Source of the DNA: Ensifer sp. BR816
GTDB taxonomy: Bacteria > Pseudomonadota > Alphaproteobacteria > Rhizobiales > Rhizobiaceae
Assembly (NCBI RefSeq): GCF_000378985.1
Contig: NZ_KB905370.1
Coordinates: 5,749,520-5,813,519, forward strand
Reading direction: 5' to 3'
DNA: 64,000 nt
This document shows positions 49,731 through 59,700 of the stretch, piece by piece. The translations under genes were made by a program, and so were the position numbers. Every line of letters begins with the position of its first letter. Position 1 is the first letter of the stretch. The notes beneath the pieces are model-generated. The model made no database searches. It saw only the letters and a list, made by a program, of their open reading frames with translations, and had not been told where the DNA came from.

Positions 49731-50088
49731 GCTCGACCGTGACTTCCACGTAGTCCAGGACCCCTGGGACCGGGGCGTTGGGCTTGCGGATGGAAACTTT
49801 GGCCCGCCGGATCTGCGGGAAGCGTGCGCACAAGGTCTTGGCTACCTCCAAAGCGAGAGCCTCGATCAGATAGCGCCTGCGTCCGGTGACGATCCTTTCG
49901 ATCTCCGCAAAGGCGATGCCATAATGCACCGTGTCGTCGATGCAGTCTTCGGCCAGCGCCGTGCCCTGCACAACCTCGAGTGCCGCATCCACGAAGAAGC
50001 GTTGGCCCAGGAACTCCTCCTCGTCGAGCACGCCATGGCGGGCAAAGAACGCGCAGTTCTTCAGGGTGATCGTGTAGGTCGCAGTCAT
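49717..50088 (-). CDS. folB: Dihydroneopterin aldolase
   Basis: 123 residues. It converts dihydroneopterin to hydroxymethyl-dihydropterin. Motifs: ARHGVLDEEEFLGQRFFVD, then DTVHYGIAFAEIERIV and LIEALALEVAKTL, and the substrate-ring Lys in AKVSIRKPNAPVPG. It starts in the last bases of folP (ATGA at 50085-50088) and its end overlaps folK. Confidence 0.96.
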   Translation of the reverse strand: MTATYTITLKNCAFFARHGVLDEEEFLGQRFFVDAALEVVQGTALAEDCIDDTVHYGIAFAEIERIVTGRRRYLIEALALEVAKTLCARFPQIRRAKVSIRKPNAPVPGVLDYVEVTVEHVAE

Positions 50089-50954
50089 CGCTTCGTGTCC
50101 CGTCGGCTGTTCTTTGCGTGGAGCATAGCATCAGCCATTGCCAGTGCATCCCTGTTGATTGCGACATCATGCACCCGAAATATCGCAGCGCCGTCAGCCC
50201 TGAGGAGCGCAGTCGTCGCCGCCGTAGCGGCGTCGCGGTCTTTCGCCTCACGCCCCGTAACGGCGCCGATGAAGCGTTTGCGCGATGTACCGACGAGGAA
50301 CGGCAGGCCGAACCGGTGCAATTCGGCAAAACGCGCCATGAGCTCCAGGTTTTCATCTGTTTCCTTAGCGAAGCCATAGCCGGGATCAAGGACGATCTGG
50401 TCGCGCGCAACCCCTGCCTCGGAGGCAATCTGCAGCGAACGGGAGAGAAAGTGGAATTGATCCTCGACAACGTCGCCAAGCTTCTGACGATCGCGCCCTG
50501 TATGCATGATGCAAATCCCCGCGCCGGTCTCGGCAGCGACATGCGCGATTGCCGGTTCTCGCTGCAGACCGTGCACGTCATTGACGATATGCGCGCCGGC
50601 TTCCACCGCCAGCCGTGCTGTTTCGGCGCGATAGGTATCGACCGAGATGGTCGCATCCGTCCGGCTGGCCAGCGCCGTGATGACCGGCAGGATGCGCGCC
50701 TGTTCCTCGGCGGCGTCGACCGGATCCGCGTCGGGGCGGGTCGATTCCCCGCCGATATCGAGGATCGCCGCTCCATCCTCGAGGGCGCGCGTCGCCGCAG
50801 CGACGGCTGCCCCGGGGTCGGCAAAACGCCCTCCGTCGGAAAAGGAATCCGGTGTGACGTTGATGATTGCCATCAAAACGCCGCGCGGCCCTAGTTCCAG
50901 AACACGGCCATGCGCCAATTGCCAACGAGATCTTTGAAATGGATTGTAGGTCAT
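50085..50954 (-). CDS. folP: Dihydropteroate synthase
   Basis: 289 residues from MTYNPFQRSRWQLAHGRVL. It joins the pterin and p-aminobenzoate; the target of sulfonamides. The loop motifs are MAIINVTPDSFSDGG, the ILDIGGESTRPDA loop, DPGYGFAKE and LVGTSRKRFIG. The ATG 50954 is favoured, although its GGAAG site is very close; upstream ATGs at 50985 or 51038 cannot be excluded. Confidence 0.95.
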   Translation of the reverse strand: MTYNPFQRSRWQLAHGRVLELGPRGVLMAIINVTPDSFSDGGRFADPGAAVAAATRALEDGAAILDIGGESTRPDADPVDAAEEQARILPVITALASRTDATISVDTYRAETARLAVEAGAHIVNDVHGLQREPAIAHVAAETGAGICIMHTGRDRQKLGDVVEDQFHFLSRSLQIASEAGVARDQIVLDPGYGFAKETDENLELMARFAELHRFGLPFLVGTSRKRFIGAVTGREAKDRDAATAATTALLRADGAAIFRVHDVAINRDALAMADAMLHAKNSRRDTKR

Positions 50955-51151
50955 CTTCCGGCGGTCCGCGGCTCTAAGCGGCGCCATCCTCGTCGGCCTT
51001 GTGAAGATTGGGCGCCTTTGAAAGCAAAGGGTTAGCACGACTCTTTCACGCAGCTATTGATTTGTCGACTTCGGAATGGGCCGATTTTATGTTGCGCTCG
51101 CCCCGGCTATGCCCCAAGCTTGCGCCAACTTCAATCCAAGAGTGCCGTCCT

Positions 51152-51781
51152 ATGTTCCGAGTTCGTAATTCGCTGAGAGCCGCCCTGATTGCCTTTCTCG
51201 TCGGCCTCCCGCTCAGCAATGCCTCGGGCGAGACCTTGATCAGCAAGAGCGTCACCTACTTCTCGATCGGCGGACGCACGGCGGCAGAGCTTGACAAGGC
51301 CCTTGCCGCCAGCGGGCCGTTGATGAAGAACACCGGAACCCGCCACCCCGGCGCGACGCGAATTAAGTTCGGCGGCACGATAACCTATGTCAGCCGCGGC
51401 GGGCGCTGCGCGGTCGGCACGGCACGCGTCACGCTGAGCACGCGCATCATTCTGCCACGCTGGAAATATCGCCCACAGGCAGGCCGCGATCTCGCGCTCG
51501 TCTGGGACACGCTTGCAGCCGACATCAAGCGGCATGAGGAGCGCCATGCCGAGATCGCGCGCAATCACGCCCGTCACATGGAAAGGGCCTTTCTTGGGCT
51601 CAAGCCTGAAGCGAATTGCGAACTTATGCAGGCTCGAGTGGCTGACCTGAGTGCAGCCGAAGTCGCAAGGCACGACAAGGACCAGGCGCGCTTCGACCGC
51701 ACGGAAGCAGCCAACTTCGACCGCCGGATGATACGGCTGCTGCAATATCGGCTGGACTCGCTGACGAAGGCGGCGCGCTAG
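51152..51781 (+). CDS. DUF922-type secreted protein with HExxH-like motif
   Basis: 209 residues. A signal peptide (MFRVRNSLRAALIAFLVGLPLSNA) is followed by a compact domain with RITYVSRGGRCAVGTARV-like strands and a long helix containing IKRHEERHAEIARNHARHME. The H-E-E-R-H pattern suggests zinc-protease-like metal binding, as in DUF922 proteins. Two cysteines may pair. No neighbours share its function; it is divergent from folP. Confidence 0.75.
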   Translation: MFRVRNSLRAALIAFLVGLPLSNASGETLISKSVTYFSIGGRTAAELDKALAASGPLMKNTGTRHPGATRIKFGGTITYVSRGGRCAVGTARVTLSTRIILPRWKYRPQAGRDLALVWDTLAADIKRHEERHAEIARNHARHMERAFLGLKPEANCELMQARVADLSAAEVARHDKDQARFDRTEAANFDRRMIRLLQYRLDSLTKAAR

Positions 51782-52339
51782 CCGACGCTGCCGCTAGGGG
51801 CCCGGCTCCATACCGACCACAAATGCGACCGCCCGAAAGATCAGTGTGAACTTCGCTCTAAACCTCCGCCCATAGCCACAAAAACCCACAGTATTTTATT
51901 GGCGGATTCTAACGATAGCCGGCGATAAACGACTCAGCTATATTAACATCATGAAACGAGTGGCAGAGCTGAAGTTCAACCGCTCGGCGGTGTGGTTATT
52001 TATTTGCGGATCGACAGTAAAGACGTCGCATCCAAATCGTTGACTTTGTATTTAAAAAGGTTCGCTTCATTGCTTGCGGGTGCTCGGTAGCGACCCGTGC
52101 GATGAGGCAAGACAGGTTCTCCTGGCGTGTCTTGGTGCAGCAGGTGCTCCCTCCCTCATCTGTATGCGATACGCCCTCCTTGCCTCGCTCGTCGCCATGA
52201 CCAGCGGGGCATTTTTTTGCGCGATGTCTTCGATGCGTGGAGAGCATTCGACAGGGGCGCTTGCCGGGAGAGGACTACAGCGCCACGCGTCTTTCGGACG
52301 CGCAAAGGACGCTGTGGCACTTTGAAACTACGCATCGTG
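51782..52339. other. 558-bp intergenic stretch, AT-rich in the middle
   Basis: No gene is supported. The part from about 51890 to 52060 is much richer in A/T than its surroundings. A possible 30-residue frame at 51951-52043 (MKRVAELKFNRSAVWLFICG) has no ribosome-binding site. The rhizobial repeat copy 2 lies near the right end (52275-52323). No clear RNA fold is seen. Confidence 0.5.
52275..52323 (+). repeat. Rhizobial intergenic palindromic repeat, copy 2
   Basis: Aligned with the copy at 14359-14407, it keeps GCGTCT...GACGCGCAAAGG and the CTACAGCG/CGCTGTGG arms. It lies just downstream of the ferredoxin stop (52340), where a stem-loop could protect or end the message. Confidence 0.75.
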
Positions 52340-52660
52340 CTAGGCTTGGCGCTCCGGCACATGCACGACAAGGCCATCCAGAGCCTCGCTTATCTTGATC
52401 TGACAGGAAAGCCGAGAGGTCGGGCGGACGTCATAGGCAAAGTCCAGCATGTCCTCTTCCATCGCTTCCGGGGCGCCGACGGCCGCCGCCCAGGCGTCGT
52501 CGACATATACATGACAGGTTGCGCAGGCACAGGCGCCGCCACATTCGGCCTCGATCCCCGGCACGGAATTGCGAACCGCGTTCTCCATGACCGTGGAGCC
52601 GTTCTCGACATCGAGGTCGTGGCGCGTGCCGTCAAAGGCTACGATCGTAAGTTTTGTCAT
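52340..52660 (-). CDS. 2Fe-2S ferredoxin
   Basis: 106 residues, adrenodoxin-type. Three cluster cysteines are seen in [14 protein letters not shown] (C-x5-C-x2-C), with the fourth in RLSCQIKI. It transfers electrons, often to P450s, Fe-S assembly or steroid/terpenoid enzymes; the partner is not obvious here. A repeat element follows its stop. Confidence 0.93.
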   Translation of the reverse strand: MTKLTIVAFDGTRHDLDVENGSTVMENAVRNSVPGIEAECGGACACATCHVYVDDAWAAAVGAPEAMEEDMLDFAYDVRPTSRLSCQIKISEALDGLVVHVPERQA

Positions 52661-52863
52661 TTCTCTTTCCGGAATGAATGGATGGGATCCGCCCGCGAGC
52701 GCCGACGGCCCGCGGCGCGAACCGCTGGCCTGAATTCAGGGCAGTTTCTTCCAACAAATCGGCTGGCCAGTCAACACGAGCCCGCGCCGGTGTCGCGTGG
52801 ACGTCCCTGCAAGACGACCGCGCTCGACCGTTCAACGCCGAAGGCGTTCGGCATGACCCAAGA

Positions 52864-53232
52864 CTAACGGCACAGCTTGAGGATGAAAAGCTCGGCTTCG
52901 AGCACGGCTGCGCCAAGTGCTGCGCGCAGGTCCCAGTCCGCCGGTCGCCGCTCTATGGCGGCAGCCGCTTCGGCGACACGCGTGGCCCCGACCGCGAGCG
53001 CCGCCCCCTTCAAGCGGTGGGCCGACTGACCGCACCCGTCTGTATCGGCATCGCTGAGCTCGCCCATGGTTCGGCGAGCCTGGCGCGCAAAGAGCTGAAG
53101 CACCTCGATTTCGAGACCCTTGTCCCCCATGGTTTGCTTGCCGAGCTCGACGAAATCGATAGGCCGCCTCCCGACCGGGGACGCGTTGGCCGGATTATCC
53201 GGCGTTTCGAAGGCTATCTTGAGCGCAGCCAT
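52864..53232 (-). CDS. Hpt-domain phosphotransfer protein
   Basis: 122 residues. A single histidine-phosphotransfer helical bundle, with the phospho-accepting His in SAHRLKGAALAVGA. N-terminal part (MAALKIAFETPDNPANAS) is unstructured. It should carry a phosphate between a hybrid kinase and a response regulator. It is not ChpT, which has a different dimeric fold. It is divergent from rgsE (527 bp), and CckA lies about 10 kb away; its partner kinase is unknown. Confidence 0.88.
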   Translation of the reverse strand: MAALKIAFETPDNPANASPVGRRPIDFVELGKQTMGDKGLEIEVLQLFARQARRTMGELSDADTDGCGQSAHRLKGAALAVGATRVAEAAAAIERRPADWDLRAALGAAVLEAELFILKLCR

Positions 53233-53759
53233 GAGCCCATTTCCTTAATTGACGATACATCGCGTCCTAATCGACAATGCATCCGGCCACCGCATCGTTT
53301 TCAGACATGCATCATCCAGGGGCTGCGCTGCTATCGACTTAAGGGGCATCGCGACAGCGCGGGAAATCTGAAGGCATGGTTAACGATTGCTAAACGTGCT
53401 GATTTCCTTGTTTTTTCGGAGCATGACACGGCTGCCCCATTAAGAATTCATTAGGATTCTAACGAATGCGGATTGCACTGAATTGTAAGAACCGGGCTAA
53501 TGTGTCACTACGATACGATTAGGAACAGGTCTGCATATGAAAGTGGCAACTGTTCCGGTGGATAAGCTGCGCGACTGGTGTCCTGAGACGAGAGCTGCGG
53601 CTATTCCATCGAGGCGATGCAGTGGTGACCAATAGGCATATTGCGCAGTTGTCTTGCGCGTAGCTTGCGGGTCGCTGCCCTGGTTGAGGGAGTCTCATGC
53701 CCCGGTATCGGCGCAAATGAGACGGCCATGAGCGGGCAATAGTAGTGAGGCGTATCCCT
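53233..53759. other. Divergent regulatory region between hpt and rgsE
   Basis: 527 bp with no supported gene. It must hold both promoters. TTAACGATTGCTAAAC (53380-53395) resembles a CtrA box TTAA-N7-TTAAC with one mismatch in the second half. A GATTC (CcrM-type GANTC) occurs near 53455. An AT-rich stretch (53430-53520) is a possible promoter zone. Confidence 0.5.
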
Positions 53760-56700
53760 ATGGCGACGAAGAAGAGCAACGAGTCGATCGACGAAAAGGC
53801 GTTCCAGGCCCTGGAAGCTGCCCTGAAGATCGACTTTGACGACCTGAAGTCGGCCCTGAACGACAAGACTTCCTTGGATGATCCGGAGGAAAAAGTGTCC
53901 GAGCCCAGCAAGAAGGCGGCCGCATCCGAACACAAGCGCGCCGTCAAGGAGCCGCCGGAGGCACAAAAGGCACGGACGAGTGAAACGCCTCGCAACCTCG
54001 CGCCGGAGCCCGCCCCGAAGCAGCCAGCCCTTTCCCCGGCCAATGACGATACGCGCAGGTCCCCCGCGGCAATGCTCCGCTCCCTCGAAGTCCGATCCAG
54101 CCGCGCGGCGATCCGCGTCGCAGCGCTGATTTCGCTGGTTTGGGGGCTTGCCGGGGTCGCGATTGGCCATCTCCTCTATGCGCCGCAGATCTGGCAGATA
54201 CGCTCTCTCGCCGATCTGGCAGCGACACCCGGTGCGATCGGCATTCTGATCGGCATCGCGTTGCCGGTCATGCTCTTCTTCTCCTTTGCGATCATGATCG
54301 CGCGCGCCCAGGAACTGCGCAATGCGGCCCGCTCGATGGCCGAGGTCGCCCTGCGGCTGGCCGAACCCGAGACTGCGGCGGCAGACCGTGTCATGACCGT
54401 CGGCCAGGCGGTTCGGCGCGAAGTGTCGGCCATGAACGAAGGCATCGAGCGCACCATCGCGCGGGCAACCGAACTCGAAGCCCTGGTCCACTCCGAAGTC
54501 AGTGCGCTTGAACGCAGCTACAGCGAAAACGAACTGCGCGTCCGTACCCTGGTCCAGGAACTGGGGCTGGAGCGTGAAGCCATTATCGGCCATTCCGAGC
54601 GAATCCGTTCGGCGATTGGCGGGGCCCACGGCAAGCTGAAGGATGACCTGGAACTGGCAAGCGAAGATATCGCCTCGCGCATCGCGGTCTCGGGCGAAGC
54701 CTTTGCATCTCTGATCGACATGCGTGCCGCGGCCCTCAGCGAGAAATCGGACCATGCGCTGCAAACCCTCGGCACCATGCTGGACAGCCGCACCGATACG
54801 TTGCTGTCCGGCCTGACGAACGCCGGCGTGACGCTCAGCAAAGAATTCGACGTACGGCTCGACGCACTCAGCGAGAACTTGACGAAGCGCGGCGAACAAT
54901 TGCTCAGCCAGTTCGAAACCCGTGCCTCGACGCTCGATACGAACACCGAGAAGCTGAACACCGCCCTTAACGACCGCGCCCGCCAACTGAATGAAACCTT
55001 GATCGCGCGCACCCGCGATCTCAACGAAAGTCTCAGTGTCGGCCAGCAGGCGATTGCAGGCGGCCTCGAAGACATGCTTTCGTCGCTCAATTCCGCGCTG
55101 GACGAAAAGGGCGCTAGCTTCCGCCAGAGCCTCAAGTCGAGCGCCGACGACGCGATCATGGACCTGGACCTTCGCGGCGGCTTCTTCGAGGAAAAGCTGC
55201 AGACGACAGTCGGGCACCTGGCAACCGCCTTCGACGAGCGCTTCCACGAATTTGCAAGCGCCTTCGACAAGCGGGCCAGCCTGCTCGACACCAAGTTGAT
55301 GGAGAGCCTGCACAGGATCAATGAAACCGTATCCGGCGGTTCGGATGCGATCGGCACGGCCTTGGACAGCAGCGTCGAGAAGATCAGTTCGGCCCTTTCG
55401 GATCAGTCCCTGACGCTCGCGACGGCGCTTGGAACGACGCAGGATTTCATCGAGGAAACGATAGGGACTCGCACCTCGGAGCTCAGCAACCTCATCGGCG
55501 ATGCCCACAGCCGGATCGAAGGCGTGCTTTCTGACAAGACCAGTTCGCTGATGGGCGCTCTGACGGCGGCACAGGAAAAGATCGAAGGCGACTTCGGTCA
55601 GCGCGCCGATGCGCTTGCCAATGCGCTGACGACCAGCGAGTTGCGCCTGACGGAAGGTCTGGACTCCCGGACATCCGCCTTCATCGACGGCTTGCAGACG
55701 GCTCATGCCCGCATTGAGCAGACGCTCATGGGCTCCACCGACGAGATCACCAGCGCCATCGCCGCCAGCCAGCATCGCCTCGACAACACGCTTTCGGAGC
55801 GCACCGCCGCGTTGTCGACCGCCCTCACCTCCGGCGCGAGCGCGCTCAAAGACGCGGTCGGCGGCACAGCCGACCGGCTGGAGCGTGTCCTCTCGGAACG
55901 TGGCCAGTCGATCTCAGCGGCCCTGACCGGTCAGACTTCGGCTCTCGAAGGGGTCCTGTCGGAGCGCAGCCAGGCGATCACCGACACTCTGGCCAGCCAG
56001 ACGACCGCCCTCGACAGCGTGCTCTCCGAACGCGCCGCACAAATCAACTCGACCATGTCGGCACGCGCCAGTGAGATGGCGGACTCGCTCAGCCGTCATG
56101 CCGAAGACGTTGCCGACAGCCTGACCTTCCGCGCCATGGCCGTGGCCGAGACGATGACCGACCGCGTCGGCGACATCGAGAACAGGCTTTCGCAGAGCGT
56201 CTCCGAGGTCGCCGAGAATCTTGGCGGTCGCGTCAGTCAGATCGCCGGCACCCTCACCGATACGAGTGCACGTATTGCCGAGGATCTGAGCAGCCGCGTC
56301 GGCAAGATTTCCGACTCGCTGGCAGGAACGAGCGCAGAGATCGCCGAAGCGCTCACGGCCCGCACGACGGAAGCGACCGCATCACTCGCCGGCAAAGCGG
56401 CCGAGATCGAGCAGACGCTCTCCGGCAAGGCCGAGCATCTGCGGGACACGCTGACGACGACGCACGACCAGATCCGCTCGACGCTCGACGAGCGCATAAA
56501 GGCGATCAACCTCGCCGTCGGCCAGGGCCGCGACCAGCTGGAAGAACTGCTCTCCGACCAGTCGATGGCGATGGCGACGACACTTGCGACCAGCGCCAGC
56601 ATGCTCGAAATGTCGCTGGAGGAGCGCCAGGCTTCGATCACCGGCGCGCTCGAGCGCAGCACGCAAGCGCTCGCCGCCCGCACGTCGGAGGCGGCCGCGT

Positions 56701-59700
56701 CGCTCGCCAGCAAGGCCGCGGAAATCGACCAGACGCTCTCCGGCAAGACCGCCCAGTTGCGCTCGACTCTCGACGAACAGGTCAACACCATCAACCTCGC
56801 CATCGGACAGGGCCGCGAGCGATTGGAAGAACTGCTCTCCGACCAGGCGATGGGGATGGCGACGACGCTTGCAACCAGCGCCAGCATGCTCGAAATGTCG
56901 CTCGAGGAGCGTCAGGCTTCGATCGCCAGCGCGATCGACCGCGGCTCCGAAGCGCTCGATGCGCGCATGCGCTCGACGACCGGCAACATTGCCGAGCGCC
57001 TCGCCGAGACGGCCGACCAGATCAGCCTGGCGGCCGACACTTTGACCAATCGCGTCGATATCTCGATCAACGGCATCAGCAGCCGCCTCGACGAAACCGG
57101 CACGCGGATCGAATCGAGCTTCGCGTCGCTCGAAGACCGCATTCGCGGCGGCGTCAGCAACGTCAGCGCGATTGTCGACGACACTGGTGGTCGCATCGAA
57201 ACGACCCTCGGCTCCCTCGAGGATCGTGTCCGCGACAGCGTCAGCACCGTCAGCGTCGTCGTCGACGACGCCGGCGGCCGCATTGAAACGACCCTCGGTT
57301 CCCTCGAAGACAGAATCCGCGACAGCGTCGGCAGCGTAAACGCCATCGTCGACAGTGCCGGGCAGCGGATCGCCGACAGCCTCGGGGAACGTGCCGGCGA
57401 AATCGACCGCATCAGCGAAACCGCGGCAGCCCGCATCAGTTCCGCGATGGACCTCGGAACAGACCGCATCACCTCCGCAATGGACGCTGGTGCTGGTCGT
57501 ATCGAAGAACGGCTCGGTACGATGGACCGCGCCCTCAACATTGGCCTCGAAAACGTCAACCGGACGATCGAAGGCAAGGCAGCGGCGCTTGTCACCAGCC
57601 TCAGAGGCGCCGTCAGCGAAGCCGCTCAGGAGATCGACGCGGAAGCCGCACGTTCCACCGACCTGCTTTCCAAGGCCGGGGCCGATTTCGCGAGTGCGCT
57701 GGCTTCGCGAAATGCCGAGTTCGCGAATTCGATCGAGGAGACCGCCTCGGCGACGGCGGCCCGCCATGCCGAACTCGCCCGAACGGTCACGAACGCCGCC
57801 GACTCCGCCACCGCGCGACTCAGTTCGACCAAGGATCAGATCGCCAGCCACACCCAAAGCATCCAGCAGAGCCTGACGGACGCGGAAAAGGCGCTCGATG
57901 CGCGTGGCCAGTCGATCCGCAGCGTGCTCGACGAAAGCACCCGCGAGCTGAATTCGATGCTTGCCGGTCGGTCGTTGGAACTCACCCGCCTTCTCGACGA
58001 GCAGGCACGTCCAGTCATCGAGCAATATGCAGCAACCGGCAAGGAGGCCGCCGCCCGTATCGCCGCCCTGACCCAGGAAAGCGCAGACCGGCTGCGGGCG
58101 GAAAACGCCGCACTCGTCAACGCCATCACGGAGCGGACCAGCGAAACGCTCGATGCGATCTCGCTGCGCGCCGAAGAGACGGCCAAGGCGATGAAGATGG
58201 TCGAGAATCGCCTGCAGTCGACGGCTATGGGGCTGATCGACCAGCTCGCAACCAACAATTCCGCCATCGCATCGGTCATCGAACAGGCAAACGACAGCCT
58301 CGGCGACATGGACCAGCGTCTGGAGGCGGCCGCAGCGAAGGTTTCGGATTCGACGCGGCATGCATCCGACATGCTCTCCAGTTCCACCCGCCTCATCGAA
58401 GGCCGTGTCGACAAACTCTCCGACATGGCCGCATCGACGCTCTCGCAGATCGGCGGAATCGTCGGCCGCTTCGAGGATCACTCGAAGGTTCTCGGCCAGG
58501 CCTCCAACCTGCTGGCCGCGGCCCAGTCGAACCTCGTCAGCACGTTGGAGGAGCGGCAGGACGCTCTGCGCACCCTCTCCGTCGGTCTTGTTCAACGCTC
58601 GGAAGAGATTGAGCGGACGATGCATGCGCTCGAGGGCTTCGTCGATGGCGCCTTCCAGCGCGCCGAAGAGCGCTCCGGCCAGGTTGCTGGAAACCTCCGC
58701 AACGGCATCCAGTCTTCCTTCGCCGATGTCGGCCGGCTTCTGTCGAGCACCGAGCAACGGGCCGCGGAAGCCGCCGAGGCGATGCGCACTACCCTTGCCG
58801 AGGCGGGCGGCGAAGCTGCCGCCTCCGTGGAGGGCGTGTTCTCGCGCGCTGAAGAGCGGTCGCGCCAGATCGCCAACACCCTGCGCACGGGCGTCGAAAG
58901 CTCGATCGCCGACGCAAACAAAACGCTGTCGCAGATCGAAGGCCGCGCGCTCAGTGCCTCCGAGGCTCTCCGACAGGCTGTAGCCAAGGCTGGCGACGAA
59001 GCCAGCCAGGCACTCGACGGCGCATTCGCCAGCGCAGAGGAACGCACCAAGGACGCGGCGTCCCGCCTGCGTGGCAGCATCGGCGCTTCGGTCTCCGACG
59101 TCGAGCGCATGTTGACGGAAAGCGGCAAGAAGTCGGACGGCGTTGCAACGCAGTTGCGCGAATCCGTACGTCAGGCGATCGACGAGGCGATCAACCGCTT
59201 CAGCGGCGCGACCGACGACATTCGTCGCTCCGCCGGCGAGATCCGCAAGGAACTCGACATGACCCGCGAGGAGTTGAAGCGGGGCGCCTTCGACCTGCCC
59301 GAAGAGGCCAAGGAGAATGCCGCAGTGATGCGGCGTGCCGTTGCCGAGCAGATCAAGGCGTTGCAGGAGCTGTCCGAAATCATCGGCAAGTCTTCCACGC
59401 ATCTCGAGGTCGCCCAGCCGGTTCGCCAGCAGCCGGCGCTGGCGGCTCCCGCCCCCGTCGTTCAAGCGCCTGTCGCGCAGCCGCAACCTGCAGTCCAACA
59501 GCAGCCGGCAATCCAGCAACAACCGGCGGCCCAGCAGCAACCCGCCGCGCCAGCCACCGCCTTGCGCGGCAGCCTTAGCCTCGACCAGGCGACGCGACCG
59601 TTGCAGCCCGCCCGTCCGTCTGCCGGCGAAGAACGTTCCGAGGAAGGCGGCGGCTGGATGCGCGACCTGCTTCGCGCCGCCTCCCGCGAGGAAGAACCAC

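Noticed and set aside
55000..59200. Repeats considered as a CRISPR array
   Set aside because: The repeats are in frame, encode protein and have no unique spacers.
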